Shown piece by piece: positions 44,001-56,689 of a stretch of 64,000 nucleotides of DNA (position 1 is its first letter; each line of letters starts with the position of its first letter). The position numbers and the translations under genes were made by a program. Origin of the DNA: Valencia hispanica. Lineage: Eukaryota; Chordata; Actinopteri; Cyprinodontiformes; Valenciidae. The stretch is taken from assembly GCA_963556495.2 (NCBI GenBank), contig OY747721.1, positions 11,906,649 to 11,970,648 on the forward strand, written 5' to 3'. The notes beneath the pieces were generated by a model, which ran no database searches, had not been told where the DNA came from, and saw nothing but the letters and a program-made list of their open reading frames with translations.

Positions 44001-47000
44001 AAAAAAGTTTTTGATGCATCAATGTTAAGATGTCATTCAAAACATTTACTAATAATGTCTCAGTGCTGTAGTTGAAACTTGACAGGAATGAATCATAGTG
44101 GTTGTTTTTTTTTTTTTTATGGAGTGCTATTTGTTTAAAAGGTACTTTTTCATTGATCTGTGCCAAACATTTTAGGATAGATGCGGCTTCATGATTAGTA
44201 ATCATCAAGACATCCAGATGAGTCTTCATTAAGAAGAGTTTGATCTCCTGAGTGAAGAGAAGCATTTGCAGGCTGCAAAATGTCAGGCACAACAGCAACA
44301 ACTAAGGGCATTTTTTAAATGTTGAAAATCTTATTAAGGTATAAAATTGTGGATTTCAGATCACTAACAGCTTCAAACAGAGATATATAATTTAACTGTT
44401 AAAAGTAATATAGATACACTAATATGGGTAGAACGACAATAGATGTTAGAAGTTGAGTCCAAACAACTACACCGATCAACTACGCCGATCATTTGAACAC
44501 GTTAATTGAGACCATGAGTTATTACTTTCAGTAAGATCAGTACATCCGTTTTCTGGAGTTTTCAATTTTACTTTAGCTGCTTTGGTTGATGTTAACTGGG
44601 CAGATCTTGATCATTTCAGAGCAGTGTTTTAGTATTGGTTAGGATATTTGGTTTTTGCATGTGAATCATTCAGATATTTAAAAAAACCTCCTAATCTCAA
44701 TAGATAATCCTCCGTTTGGGTGTACAAATAACATACAACTTGAAAAAACTTATGGCACTGTTAAGCTGTCACATTTCTTTAGCCAAATTAATTAAAATAC
44801 GAACATTTGGCAGACATAAAATGATACTTTAATGACAAAGAGGTGAGAGCTAAAAAGCTATTACCTGAAAACTTGGCAAGCAGTAGATTATCAGGGGCTG
44901 TTTTGTCAGGTCTTTGGTGTTTTTCTGCTGTATAAAGTTTTTTTTTTTAGATCTCATGCTTGTCTTCCCTTTTGTAAGAACTATGAGTCAGCTAAGCGTT
45001 TTAAATAGGTCTCTTCTTGCAGTGTGACATACTGTAGATGTTCATAGTATTATTGTGCAGTGGCAGCAAATACAGAGGGCTAAAACACAGCTGCCTGGTC
45101 GCTTAAAGGCCAGTTTCTACTCTTTGTGACACTCCTGCAGGCCAATCTTAGTCTTTAATCAGTGCATGGGAACCTCATGTATCATCACTTTCTTTTTTTG
45201 TCCCCGGTGCTTTGATATCAAGTGATTGACTCCTCCCTGGCATTTTCATGAGGAAAAAAAGGAAACATCATGTCCCGCTCATCTTTCAAGTCTCGTTCAT
45301 CTGCTTAAAGAGCTTTCCATGGTAAAAAAAACAGCATGTTCTAGAGATGGCTGCTAATAGCTTTGTTTAGAAGGCTGTTTGGTGAGTGTTTAAAGAAAGT
45401 CAGATCCATTGGTGCTTCCTCCTCGGCGGCCAGATCCTGCAATACAGAGGTTTAGAGCTAATTCCACAAATTAAACAAGCATGTCTGTAACATGGTGTTC
45501 GTAAAGGAATATATGGTTCTGTTCGAAATAAATGGTTTAGAAAAGTGAGTAAAGCTGAAACTTCATTAATAGCTTTTATTTACTTACTCGCAATTGCATT
45601 GGGAATACTGTCCCTTCTATGCTAGAGTCTAACATGCAGAACATTTATTACATTTGTTTCCACTTTACAGAAAATGCGGAAAAGGAAATATTAGACTGTT
45701 CAACAAAATAACAGCTTCTGTATGGTTATTTTTTTGTGACATCGTTGTCTTGTTAAAACACCCATATATTAAGGACATTTCCTCTTCGGTATAGCGACAT
45801 GATGTCTTCCTTCTCTCTTTTGTGATGTATTCAGATTTATCCCTAATACCTTCTATGTGAAATTATTTTACATAAATTTATTCTAATTACGCTACCGGCA
45901 ACTGTACACCTTGTTTTATCATGCTAAAGCTCATCATTGTTGGTTTTTTTACCATTCAAATGGCACTTTTTTCCACATATTTCAGATAATTTTAACTGAA
46001 CAGCCTGTCATTTTCTGCACTTTCTTACATATGTTTTGCTTCAATCAACATCTGATACATTTTTTGACTTTGAACCTTTGGGCTTGCAATTGTTGCATTG
46101 GTTCTTTTGATGGGTAATCATCGTGAGCCATATTTCTGAAGTAACTAATTTGCAGTTTAGCCAGATATCTTCTTTTTGTCTGGTTTGACAAGCTCACGGT
46201 TGCAGACATGTCCTTCTAAACATAGGCTGAGATCTAGGTGGGGACTTCCATGAAGTCCCCCCCGCAACAAAAAAGTCATTGATCACATAGATATTTTTTT
46301 TATAATATAGCATTGTCCAATAAAAGTGCGACACAAACGATACAAATTACAACAATGTAATCCCCCCTCGCTTCACATCTGTCCACACCTGATCTATGCA
46401 GTTGTTGTTCTGCTAGTAAAAGTTTTTGTAAGTTACTTTGATTGACTATAGTGGAAATTAGAGAAGGGTGTTATTACAAGTGGTCATAAAGGTGCATCAA
46501 TGCCAGGGTCCACCTAATACCATTGATGGTATTGCTGGTTGTATGTAAAAAAAACTGTATACAAGTAGAATATGGACTAATACAAAAAAATGCTATAGCT
46601 ATTATTATGTAACATTCCATAACATTATGTAGCATGCTGAAGGCCCACCCGGGAAGGCAAGTTAAAAAGAATTAGGAGAGAGCAATTTTTTTTCTTGCCC
46701 CCCTCTAAATTTTACAGTTTATAGTTGCCCCCCTGGTATTATTCCTGCGATGGGTAGTTCTGTTTCCATTGGTTACCAACAGACAGGAAAGTAACAATAA
46801 TGTGGCTGAAGAATCTAAACGATTCATTTGCTTGGTCAACAAAAAAGCCAACAGATGAAAATCATCAAGGCATGTCGTGGTTTGGCTATGAACTTTACCA
46901 GAGAAGAAAAGTCCCTGCAGTGACGCTGCTAACTTGACAGTGAGAGAATATCAGCGTTAAGTATATTTACTTCTGAAAAGAACCCAAACTCATTAAATGC

Positions 47001-47685
47001 ACCATTTAGTTTAAGACGCATCACTATTTTTTTGCTATAAGTAAGATAAACAGATTCAAGTAAACCATTAGCAACTCATGGACCAGAAATGTCACTCGCT
47101 AATAAATCAAGTGCACCCTTTCCAGTAAAATTTTAGCAGTGGTGTATTAGCTGTCAGAGCTGTGGTCTGTAGCATACATACCAGCCTGCTTTTACTCCAC
47201 TGCAGTCGCAGAGTAACAGTCAAAGTCAAGTCACAAGTCTTTGGATACAAGTCTAAGTCGAGTCTGAAGCATTTTTCGTTCGATTTGAGTGTGGTTCAAG
47301 TCAAAGTATGTAACTCCAGTTCCCATCTCTGCTTTATTCTTGGTTATGGCCCACCTATTCGACACCCTAACCCCTTTGAATTAAAAATCAAATACACCGG
47401 ATCAGCTGCATGCATGTCATGGCTTTTGGGGTCTTTGTTTTCTGTTCCTCTGATACCTTCTAGTAAATGATTTGCCAAGTAAAAACAACATTTCTACAAA
47501 AACATTGATAGATCTGGTTAGTGATGTTGAACTGTGATTATTTTAAATACAAGTACATGTCACAATCTAGGAGACGAAAAAGTATAAACTCCATCTAAGC
47601 TGAAGTGCTAAATGAGATTGTGCAAAGGACAAAAGCCAGGATATGTTTTTGCAGAATATGATGATGGACCAATAACAAAAGAAGT
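41055..47685. other. Long gene-free interval
   Basis: No coding exon recognised. The content noticed is a pyrimidine-rich block with Cys/Leu-type chance frames (41800-42620), a 9-bp hairpin at 46240-46260, and a stretch rich in AAGTC/AGTC words (47220-47310) resembling a fish DNA repeat. The rest is ordinary AT-rich DNA. Confidence 0.45.
46240..46260. repeat. Perfect 9-bp hairpin
   Basis: GGGGACTTC, loop CAT, GAAGTCCCC. The left arm plus the first loop base also fits a kappa-B-type motif (GGGGACTTCC). Function unknown. Confidence 0.7.
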
Positions 47686-47689
47686 GAGG

Positions 47690-48250
47690 CTGACTCTGAC
47701 ACACTACCCCCACCTGCATCCTTTACACCCCCCATCTCTTTTCAACTAAAGGAAGACATCATTATGACTAAATGACATGAGGCTGTTGGTTCTGTTCCAC
47801 TGCTAGCCCCCCAAGGACTCTTTTGCCCACTGTGTAGCCGGTTCCCATCCCTCTTTGCTGCTGGCCACAGGCCTTCAGAAGCCCCGGCTCAGGCTGCAAC
47901 TCAAAGAGATGGACGCTCGCACATTATTGATTGGACACTCGATAAAAGGTCATGGGGGCCTCCCTCTGCTGTGGGGCCATGCTCTGTGAGTTAGCTCCCC
48001 TCAATGCAGCCACACACACACCGTAGTGTCCCCAGCATCAGCCACCTGGGGGATGAGCAGAAATCGCAAACAAGTTAATCATTCCTTCCTCTTTCTTTTT
48101 CTCCCCCACCACAAACAACCACCAGCTCCTGAGTGGTTCCCAAATGTCACAATGGCTTGTATGGGATTTTTAAGAAAATTATTTATTAATTGAACTGGTT
48201 AATTAGGTCCCTGAGGCCTGCGCACTAATTGAGAGCCACAGAGCTGGCGA
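47690..48250. promoter_or_regulatory. Candidate conserved non-coding element
   Basis: This repeat-free block has balanced composition, with homeodomain-type cores clustered at 48180-48235 (TTATTTATTAATTG, GGTTAATTAGG, CACTAATTGAG) and an ATTATTGATTGG at 47922. It is only a candidate; there is no conservation evidence in hand. Confidence 0.33.
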
Positions 48251-48303
48251 GGCAAGAAAGCCAAAACAGAAGCGATGGCTCCGACAAACACTCAAAAACT
48301 ACT

Positions 48304-48305
<2 letters not shown>

Positions 48306-48354
<49 letters not shown>
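48306..48354. repeat. (CA)n microsatellite
   Basis: A 49-bp uninterrupted CA dinucleotide run. Confidence 0.98.
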
Positions 48355-48356
<2 letters not shown>

Positions 48357-50390
48357 AATCTACACATTTTCATAGCCACCCATAAATTAACAAAAAAAAT
48401 AAACAACTGTTTACTTATTTCCTTCCTTCTTTTTCTTCTTCTTGGGTTTCCCCTTTTCCTCGCATAATTTTGTGACCTGCCAAATGTTCGTCTTTTCTTG
48501 ATGTTCCTGCGATGGAAAGAGACGCGCAGCCACTGAAATCTGCCACATTGCACAAAGCATCTGTCTCCACACAGCGCACCGCATTCATTAAGTTTGTACC
48601 AATTAGGAGCAATAGCTTATAGCGCAAACAACCATTTGTGCCTCCCACTTTGAAAAATCTTCCTAAAGTGAGCGTGTCCCTCAGTGTGCCCTTGTGTCAG
48701 CCAACTTTATCTTCACAAAGTCTCTTTTTCTTGCATAATTAGAGACGAAATCCATCTCTTCTGCCGTCTTCTCTGAGGCTCTGTCTTTGTCCCTTTCTAC
48801 TTCGCTCTCGAGTGCACCTTGAGAGCGAGCGCGCTTTTGTCAAGAAATCACACCAAGGTTGTCTGGAAGACTTGCGAGATGGAGTCATAGGCGGAGGTTG
48901 GTTTGGGGACCAGAACACAGAGAGAGACAAGCTGACACCTCGACAGTTACACCTGTTTCAACAATTATCCCGCTCTCTGATAAGAGATGAACTCTTTGCA
49001 CGAGTGCTTCGTCGAGTTTACAGTGAAAGTTTTCATCGAAGGTAAAGTTGTGTGTATTCTAACTTCCAAAGCCCCACTTTCGTTAGCATTTCAACACCGG
49101 ATTGCTGGGGAGGAACGTAAGACAGCCAGCTGGCTCTGAATAATATAAATAGATCTAAAAAATATTTTTGTATTTTATTTTTAAAGGCAATATACGAGCA
49201 TTATATTTTGATTTTTGGATCAGGTCTAACAGACATACAAAGCCTAAAACGATAACCTTACTGTGTTGCTATTGATAATGATTAAATAGATTCTAGTAAA
49301 TAACCATGTGGCAGTTAAAATACAAATCTACAGTGTTTTATGTGGTTTGTATTACAAATTATACCTTTACAAGTAGACCTAATTTAGTACATAGGTCTTG
49401 AAAAAAAAAAGCTGAAATACTTTGTATCGCCACGTTTTTATTTACAAAGCCTACAAACCACACAGCAGAAATTCAACACATCCCCAATCCCACTCATGAA
49501 AATCCCAGATCAAGGCCATAGAAAGGCATCATCATAATTAAAAAACAAATAATAACTGCATTTTGTTGGTTACATTAATAGACTACATACATAATATTAC
49601 ATTTATCTGTGGATAATGACAGCTGCCAAGCTTTCAGCCATGGATATACAGGTAAGTTAAAAATTATTCATACTAGGGCTGTCACAAAAAGGGGTTGGTG
49701 GTTGTTGTAGATACAAATGTAGGAAATTTACATTCACATGATCCACTCATTATTTTTAAGAATTATAATCCTAGTAAGAACACAGAAACAGCTGGATATG
49801 TTGTAGACAATTTCTCTACTAGCATTCTCTTACTAGGACCAATTGCACATGAGTTGACCTCCCTAAAAGGACTTTTTGTTTATTCCAGTACCCATTAATC
49901 ATGTTATTATTGTTTCTCGGAGCTTTGTTGGTATGCTATACCTTACTTGTCCAAAAACCCTTAAATCTAGATGCTGAATCTTAAAGTCAATCAAATCTTA
50001 TTTTTGGCATTCGCCATTCAAAAGCAGAGATGACATGGCTTTATTTCGTGGCAATTCCTAATCTGTAAAAGAGTTTGCTTTTAACTAAGAAAACAATGAT
50101 ATTTCTTTCCTTAAATCCCATTTCTTCTCAACAACCTCTCACAATACAGAATAAAATCTTGGATTTAATATACAAGTTTAGTTTAATTGACTCATTTAAA
50201 AACTATGGATACTTTCACTATGCCATAGAAATGAGCGTGTATTTTTATATCCCGTCTTTGGGATTACACACAGAGGGTGACACTATATTCTCACACCCAT
50301 GAATCTGACCATCCTAAATTCCCAGTTAAGTTAAAATTCTGAGAAGTAAGGGGAAAAAATGCCCAACAGGCACATGTAATCATAAAAGTT
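48355..50390. other. Gene-free interval
   Basis: No gene. The block 48690-49060 is repeat-free with balanced composition. The 67-codon frame at 49695-49898 has no known family. Confidence 0.4.
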
Positions 50391-50394
50391 TCAC

Positions 50395-50725
50395 TCACAA
50401 AGTTTCACTCGCAGGCAGTACTCTGGTCTGTTGTGGTGAGGAAAGAGTTGAGCCTAACGGAAAAGCACATGATTTATGACCAAAAGTAGAGCATTCTGGA
50501 TGGAAGCACCTAAAATGAGCTTCCTCTCTTTAAGGCTGGGGTGAGTCTTAGATGGTGAGGAAGTCTGTTATCAAGACGAAATTCGGAGTAGAGCCGTCGC
50601 TTCTCTTCATCAAAAGATGTCAGCTGAAGTGGTTCAATCATCTGATCAGGAGTGGTGTTCCTTTTGTGGGTTGTTTGGCCATTTCTCACTGGGAGGGGAG
50701 TCTGAGGCCAACCCAGAACTCACCG
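50395..50725 (+). mobile_element. RTE-type LINE fragment (ORF C-terminal region), part 1
   Basis: The series GGGGTGAGTCTTAGATGGTG, ATTCGGAGTAGAGCCG, CTTCTCTTCATCAAAAG and GAAGTGGTTCAATCATCTGATCAGG corresponds to the well-known C-terminal end of fish RTE-type LINEs (WG-vRlGEmVR...E.RVEPLLLHIERSQLRWFGHLIRM). Many substitutions are present and no long frame is kept. Confidence 0.68.
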
Positions 50726-50849
50726 CCATCTTTATTGAGTACAACTAGCTAATAAACAGTGAACTTATGATCCTGTTCAAGAAACCAGTTTGAGAGCTTT
50801 GTGACATGGTACATTATATCAGTGGAAGTAGCCATCCTAACCAAAAACC

Positions 50850-51080
50850 TGTGCCACCCCAACTGGCTCCTCTCGATGTGGAGAAACAGCGACTCTGAGT
50901 CTCTCCCGAATGACTACCACAACTACATTACACCTACATGTTCATTTTGTCCTGTATTTAATTTCCTGTAAAGTTTATCTATTTAGACTTATGGTCTGTA
51001 TACTGTGGGCACGTGAAACCAAGGTCAAGTTTCTTGTTTATAAACACAATCTTGGCCAATAAAGTCAATTGTGATTCTGA
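50850..51080 (+). mobile_element. LINE 3'-end pieces inside the RTE relic
   Basis: AACTGGCTCCTCTCGATGTGG with CAGCGACTCTGAGTCTCTCC resembles a dispersed fish repeat. TTGGCCAATAAAGTCAATTGTGATTCTGA at 51052-51080 is a typical non-LTR 3' terminus. Classification is uncertain. Confidence 0.5.
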
Positions 51081-51384
51081 CATGAGCTACCGTTGCCATT
51101 TTATCATCTCAAACTAATTTCCCAATTCTCCAGAAAGCATCATATTTTCATCCACACAACTGCTGCTCATTGAATATTCTTCCTTTTCAGCACCATTCTC
51201 TCCAAATAAATTATCTTCATGGAGTTCCCAGTACACCAACAAGTACGACCCGTTTAAAGTAACTCATTCTGATGCTCAGTTTGAACTTCAGCAACTCATT
51301 TTTACTACATCTAGACGACTAAATGTTTTAAGTTGCTGACATGTAATTGGGTTGCTCGATGTTTGTGTTATCAATTAATTTAAC

Positions 51385-51500
51385 AAGTGAACCTAAAACA
51401 AAGTGGTCTTTGGGTGTATATCCCTGTTGACCTGGGAACACCATGGGTTCTCCCAGAAGGCATAGGAAAAGATTTCTGGGGGGAAGGATGTCTGGGTTTC
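51385..51500 (+). mobile_element. RTE-type LINE fragment, part 2
   Basis: GACCTGGGAACACCATGGGTTCTCCCAGAAGGCATAGG and GGGGGGAAGGATGTCTGGGTTTCCTCT match the final coding stretch that normally follows part 1 (LAWERLGIP.EE..E.AGE.EVWASL). The two parts are separated by about 660 bp of other sequence. Confidence 0.6.
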
Positions 51501-51509
51501 CTCTATGGA

Positions 51510-53700
51510 GCCATTTCGGATAAGCAGATAACAATGGGTAAGGTTTCAGCTCGGAGGTCTCACTCAACTGCGCCACAGCTGTTAAAAACTTGCTACAAGA
51601 AAATTATTAGTTGGGCAGTTAGCTTTTGTTTTCAGATTGGAAATATTAGTCCTGCCGATTATTTCTCTAGTTTAGCAGCAAAGTTTTCAGTCTAACTTTT
51701 AGTATGTAATATTAAACACTCCGAACTTTATTTTCTTATGTCTACAGAAGACTACTTCCTAATTTGAAACTTGGCGAACACTGCACAGATTGCAATTCTG
51801 ATCATGGTAGCATGTGAAAGTCTTTGCTAAAGGTCAGTTTTTGATTTGAGAGGTAATTCTGAAGGCCTTTAAAATGTTTCTCCTTAACATTCATCGACAT
51901 GTGCAACCCCAGAAGCTACACCACTATCACATTGTGGTTACCCACTTAACACTATCACATTTTAAAAATTACCCACTGCCCCCTCCTAAAGTTAACTCTG
52001 CAGGGACCGCTTTTGCTCTTTCTCAGTAGGGAGAGCCGGATGATGGGGCACCGGGGTCAGATGCTATTGAGCGCAGCATCGAATAAATGTATGAATAAAT
52101 TACGGGATAAATGAATGTTTGGACCGGAATCACTGTAGAAAGCCAAAGATTTGAACTTGACCTGAGTTGTTGGAAAGGAACAGCAGTGAAAAACAAAAAA
52201 ACCAAGACCTTTTTTGAGTTTGGAAACGCATTATTAGTTTTCTGTTTAGGTCGCTGTAAGTTTAAAGTCTTCCAAAAACAGTTCAACAATGATAGTTTTT
52301 GATGCTTTTTGGTTTTAATTTAAAGTCAAGAAACTAGCAAAACAAATGAAAATTTTTATTAAACACACAGTATGTTGTGAAGGTCTTTTGGAAGAAAAGT
52401 AGAGCAAACATATTAGAGCCAAGAAGGACAGACAACACAGTTCTCTTTAGCCATCTGAGCTTTGAACTTCTGAAGGCTAAAGGCTGCTACGTGTGACACT
52501 GAGAAAGGGAGGCTGTGCTTTAGCTTGCACAGCTTGCCCCATGTGTTGATCAGGGATGTATGTTGTTGATGCGTACATGTGACAGGCAGCGGCACATTGT
52601 GGTGCATCAAAGATCAAAAACGACTTTGCTCTTGTGGAATTCTGCTCGGTGGTAGAAAAGTCATGAAAGATGTTTACTGTTCAAGAGTGACAGCTGATGC
52701 TGCCACCAAGTAAAGTCCAACAATTCAATAAAAGGAAAGTTTGGAACCCCACTTTGTACCAGTTGTGTGGGTAAATTGTTCAAATTCCCTCTTTGGTTTT
52801 GTCTATATGAAAGCAGATACATACATCGGCATTCACACTAATTGGCATCTGTGTTAAAAATATATGAAAAGTCTTAAAATCATCTTTTATTGCAGTAGCA
52901 TATTTTCCACACTGAACAATTCAGAAAAATTCAATGTTCACCATCACCACAATTAGTAGCATCACTAATTACAAATTAAATAAATACAATTGAAGCAGTT
53001 TTTATTTTATGCTTTATTTCTTAAATATTATCTGAGTGTCTAGGAGCTTTTAATCTATAACTTTCTATTCATATGGGGTATAAATATGACGTGACACATA
53101 GCCTAATTCTGCTGCATCCTTTCTAGGGACCCGGCCTACCCCGTCTGGATCTTTCATTGACCACGAAGACAGAAAGTAAGCAAATATGAAATTGGACAGC
53201 CTTCAGATTTATTCCCACCCTTACCTGGGCATGTGTGCTGTCACCTAGCAACCATGATGACACTAAGTTAGTAAAAATTAAGCTTGAAATCTTGCTGAGT
53301 TTTTTAATTATTTATGTAATGTTTTTAATTAATTCAACTAACAAATTAATTTAAAAATGTTTTGACAAAAAATATATTAAAAACGTGTCTATGCAAACAC
53401 ACACGCTTCATCCGCCATTGATTTAAAAACAAAATTGTGATTGGGTGGGGTGCGAATGATACATCAGTCCTTCAAATCCGGGAAAAGATGGAGGTAGTTG
53501 TGGGCTGTTTGGATGAGCCTTTAAAATTTGAACAGCCTTTGTTGCATTGCTGTGACGTAATCGACCTTTAGATGCGGCCTTCGAAGGATGCTGCCCTTGA
53601 ATCTGGACACACCCTTAGACACTCTTCGGAATGGACAATAAAGACAATAAAGCCCTTTCTTTCGTACCATCATAATCATAAACAAGTGGAGCTCCCTAAA
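51510..53700. other. Gene-free interval
   Basis: AT-rich, without recognisable gene or element. Confidence 0.4.
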
Positions 53701-53704
53701 CTCT

Positions 53705-54035
53705 AATGTGACGTTAATTGGAACCATGGGCTTTGGTAAGATGAAAATTATGAATCTGGTATTAAACATAGGATGAGTAAGCAAAAAAACACCTCACGCC
53801 CATTGTGAAGTATGGTGGAGGACCTATGATACTGTGGGTGGATTACATTGTATCATTACGTCTTTGAAACACCAGGATATATTTAATAAAATCTTGTTGC
53901 CTTAACCCAAAGCTGAAAATGGGCTCTTACTGGATCTTTTTGCCAGATGATGACCCAAAACATGACCGGTTTAGCACAGAAATGGTTCACTGGACACAAA
54001 ATCAACCTTCTTCCACAGCAATCTCTGTCCTCAGA
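53705..54035 (+). mobile_element. Tc1 relic (transposase catalytic region)
   Basis: CACGCCCATTGTGAAGTATGGTGGAGGACC, ACACCAGGATATATTTAAT, GCCAGATGATGACCCAAAAC and AGAAATGGTTCACTGGACACAAAATCAA follow the middle of a Tc1 transposase (NPVVKYGGGSVMLWG ... QQDNDPKHT). It is strongly mutated. Confidence 0.7.
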
Positions 54036-54430
54036 CATAGACAAGGCAAAGTTATTTTCATGACACATTTTCAGCAACAAGGCAATTGAAGGGGCTTTAC
54101 ATGGTTAAGAGAAAACATAAAAGCAACAATAGAACAACATTAAAAGTTATTAATCAATTAATCAAAGGCAGCTCTAACAGATGTTTTTTTTCTCTTAGCT
54201 TTGATTTAAAGTAACTCAGGGTTTCAGCAGCTTTGCAGTCGTCCTGAAGTTTGTTCCAGAAAAGGGGAGCATAGAAACTGAAAGCTGCTTCTTCATGTTT
54301 GGTTCTGACCCTAGGAATTTTGAGTAGACTGGAATTAGAAGACCAGAGTTGCCTGGGGGGTTGGTATAAGGACAATGGATCTTCAACACACTTTGGTGCC
54401 AAGCCATAAAACCTAAAGAAAACTGTGCAG
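54036..54430 (-). mobile_element. LINE 3' region, minus strand
   Basis: AGGCAAAGTTATTTTCATGAC with GGCAATTGAAGGGGCTTTACA is the inverted 3' tail. It continues upstream into blocks such as GAAACTGAAAGCTGCTTCTTC and GGTTCTGACCCTAGGAATTTTG, known from fish LINE 3' parts. It abuts the Tc1 relic. Confidence 0.62.
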
Positions 54431-54439
54431 TAAGTCCAA

Positions 54440-56685
54440 GAACATCAAATATAAGAGGACCCAGAACAAAAGAATGGTCTAAGATTCCTCTCACCGTATG
54501 CTCCAATCATCAGGATAAGGAAAATCCCTAAGCATTGGGAGCAGAGGCTTCAATCATTGTGCTACCAGTGATTTTGTCAAAAACAATTGTTTCCTAATGT
54601 GTTTATTATATCTAATGTCTCCAAATATATGTATATGGTTAATTTTTAGTTACATTTTCATGTTATCCAACTGATGATGTTTTCATCTTATGTGTGTTTG
54701 TCTATGTGCATATTACCTAAACAGAAGTGTAATATCAGGGTCACTAGTCACTCATTTATTAGATGAGGAGAAATGCGTGTCTTAAATTCACAGAAGCGAG
54801 TTTTAGCCTACTTGCCAATCCCATAATTTTTATTCTGGTGTCTGTCTGCTGACTTTGAACGTGTTCCTCCTACTGTAGAATGGAGACAAATGGAGGAGCT
54901 TTGGGACTTATGCTGTTTCGGTTGTTTTAATGTTTAGATTTCAAAATACTAAATATAACGGGTCATGCTGTCTCACTTTAGAACAAAAATGGCCATGTTA
55001 TCTTTTCAGTGTATGCCCAGTGTACATCCAAAGCAGATTTAAAGGTGTTGGGCTGATGTGTTTAGCTGATGAAAATTCCCCCCAGCCCCATCCCACCACA
55101 TCTCAAGGCCCTGCTGTCCCAATCCCCCTCAGACGCCTGCTCTGATCGATCTCCGGTTGTTATTGACATGACACCTGCCGAGCCGGGGCTTTAAGCCATC
55201 GAAAACCGATGTGGCACATCAAAAATAGGACTTTGGCTTTCATGTTTGTAAACAGTATTGATTTGCATAATAACCTTAAAAATGAGTTCCCCCAGATTAG
55301 GCAAGGACAAACCTGTTTCAGCATTTGTTATGACGCCTCCAGCGTGTGCCTAATTAGAGAAAGAGGAGGTAGAGGCTGTGATCGGCTCCAAAAGCAGGCT
55401 GTGATCGGCTTGACAAGTTCGGTGCATCGCTGTCAACACCTTTTGGTTTGCTGCTGTTAATGAAAGCCATTTTCTATTAAATAATGAAATAAAATACAAA
55501 AAACAGACCTCTAGACTTCTTGGCAGACAAAAGCGCTGATGCGTTGCTTTTACATGAATGCAAATTATAGCTGCATGTCACCATCATTTATTCATGAGGG
55601 GGGCCTTCCATCTCTTGGCGGCTTTACCTGCGCCACCAAAATGCTCTTTCCTCCGCTGTGTCACGGTGCCGAGAGAGATATCAGACTCCAGAAGTGACAA
55701 GAAGTCAGAAACAACACGAGAAGCTCTTACTTCACCAGAGGAGTCCAGTTTAAAAGCACTGAATTATGGATCCTAGTGGCTGGGAAATTTAGTAATAGAC
55801 TTGTCACCTGTGAATATCTCCTAAACAAGAATTGATTAGCTTTAGAAATTCCCACTTTTCTTAATATTGCTAACTCTCATCTGCATTTCAATTCTTTACA
55901 TCAAAAAATCTAAAATCATATCTACGATTCTATAATTTTTGTGCAGTTTAATACTTTTTCTCTCCAGTGCTGCAGCACACAGGCATCACAACAAAAGCTC
56001 CTACAAGACAAAGATGAAGGCAGTTTCCATTTCAGCTCCCAGTTGTGGACATTTTTTTCATATAATCCACTGCAACATCCACTCCTGCAACAAGAATCCC
56101 ATGGTGTAAATGCAAAAGATTAGAAAAGAAAAAAGTTTATGGATAAATTAAAGGCCTGCTGCTGTCTGACAAGCCTTTAAATCTAGGACAGTCATCCCAA
56201 AGAGCAATGCACACACTCATCGTGGAGACATAAAAGCAGAGTTTTAACTGTGCTACAAGGGAAATGGAGATGGTAGGCCATTAGTTGGATGCCATTCTTG
56301 CAGCCTGTGAAGATTTACACTATTCGGCAGCTGTGTGTGTTTGAAAAACGTTGCACTAGTTTTTATACAAAAAGCCACACATCTAGATGCACAAATTCAT
56401 AATGTCATTAAAAAAATGTAGCGTCAGGTTTGGGTGGATGCAGGGGTTTCATTTGTGTATTCATTCAGACGATGTTTTCCTGTCGCTACATGATTTTTAC
56501 GGTTGTCCTAAAATGTGCAAAACAAAATGATTTAATATTACACACTAGATATCTTGAAAAGAAGCAAGAAGTAGCCTTTTAGAGCAAACAATTCTTAACT
56601 CCTCTGTCAAACTTCAATTTTGTAAGTCTAACAGACCAACATGATAACGTATAATTACAAGGTTGAAGAAAAAGGAAACATGTTT
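54440..56685. other. Gene-free interval with candidate regulatory blocks
   Basis: No gene. The blocks 55060-55460 and 55560-55780 are repeat-free and more GC-rich than their surroundings. The word AGGCTGTGATCGGCT occurs twice, at 55373-55387 and 55396-55410. Confidence 0.4.
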
Positions 56686-56689
56686 TTCA

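Noticed and set aside
48302..48553. Minus-strand frame ending in a long Val/Cys repeat
   Set aside because: The repeat is the translation of the CA microsatellite, not a protein feature.
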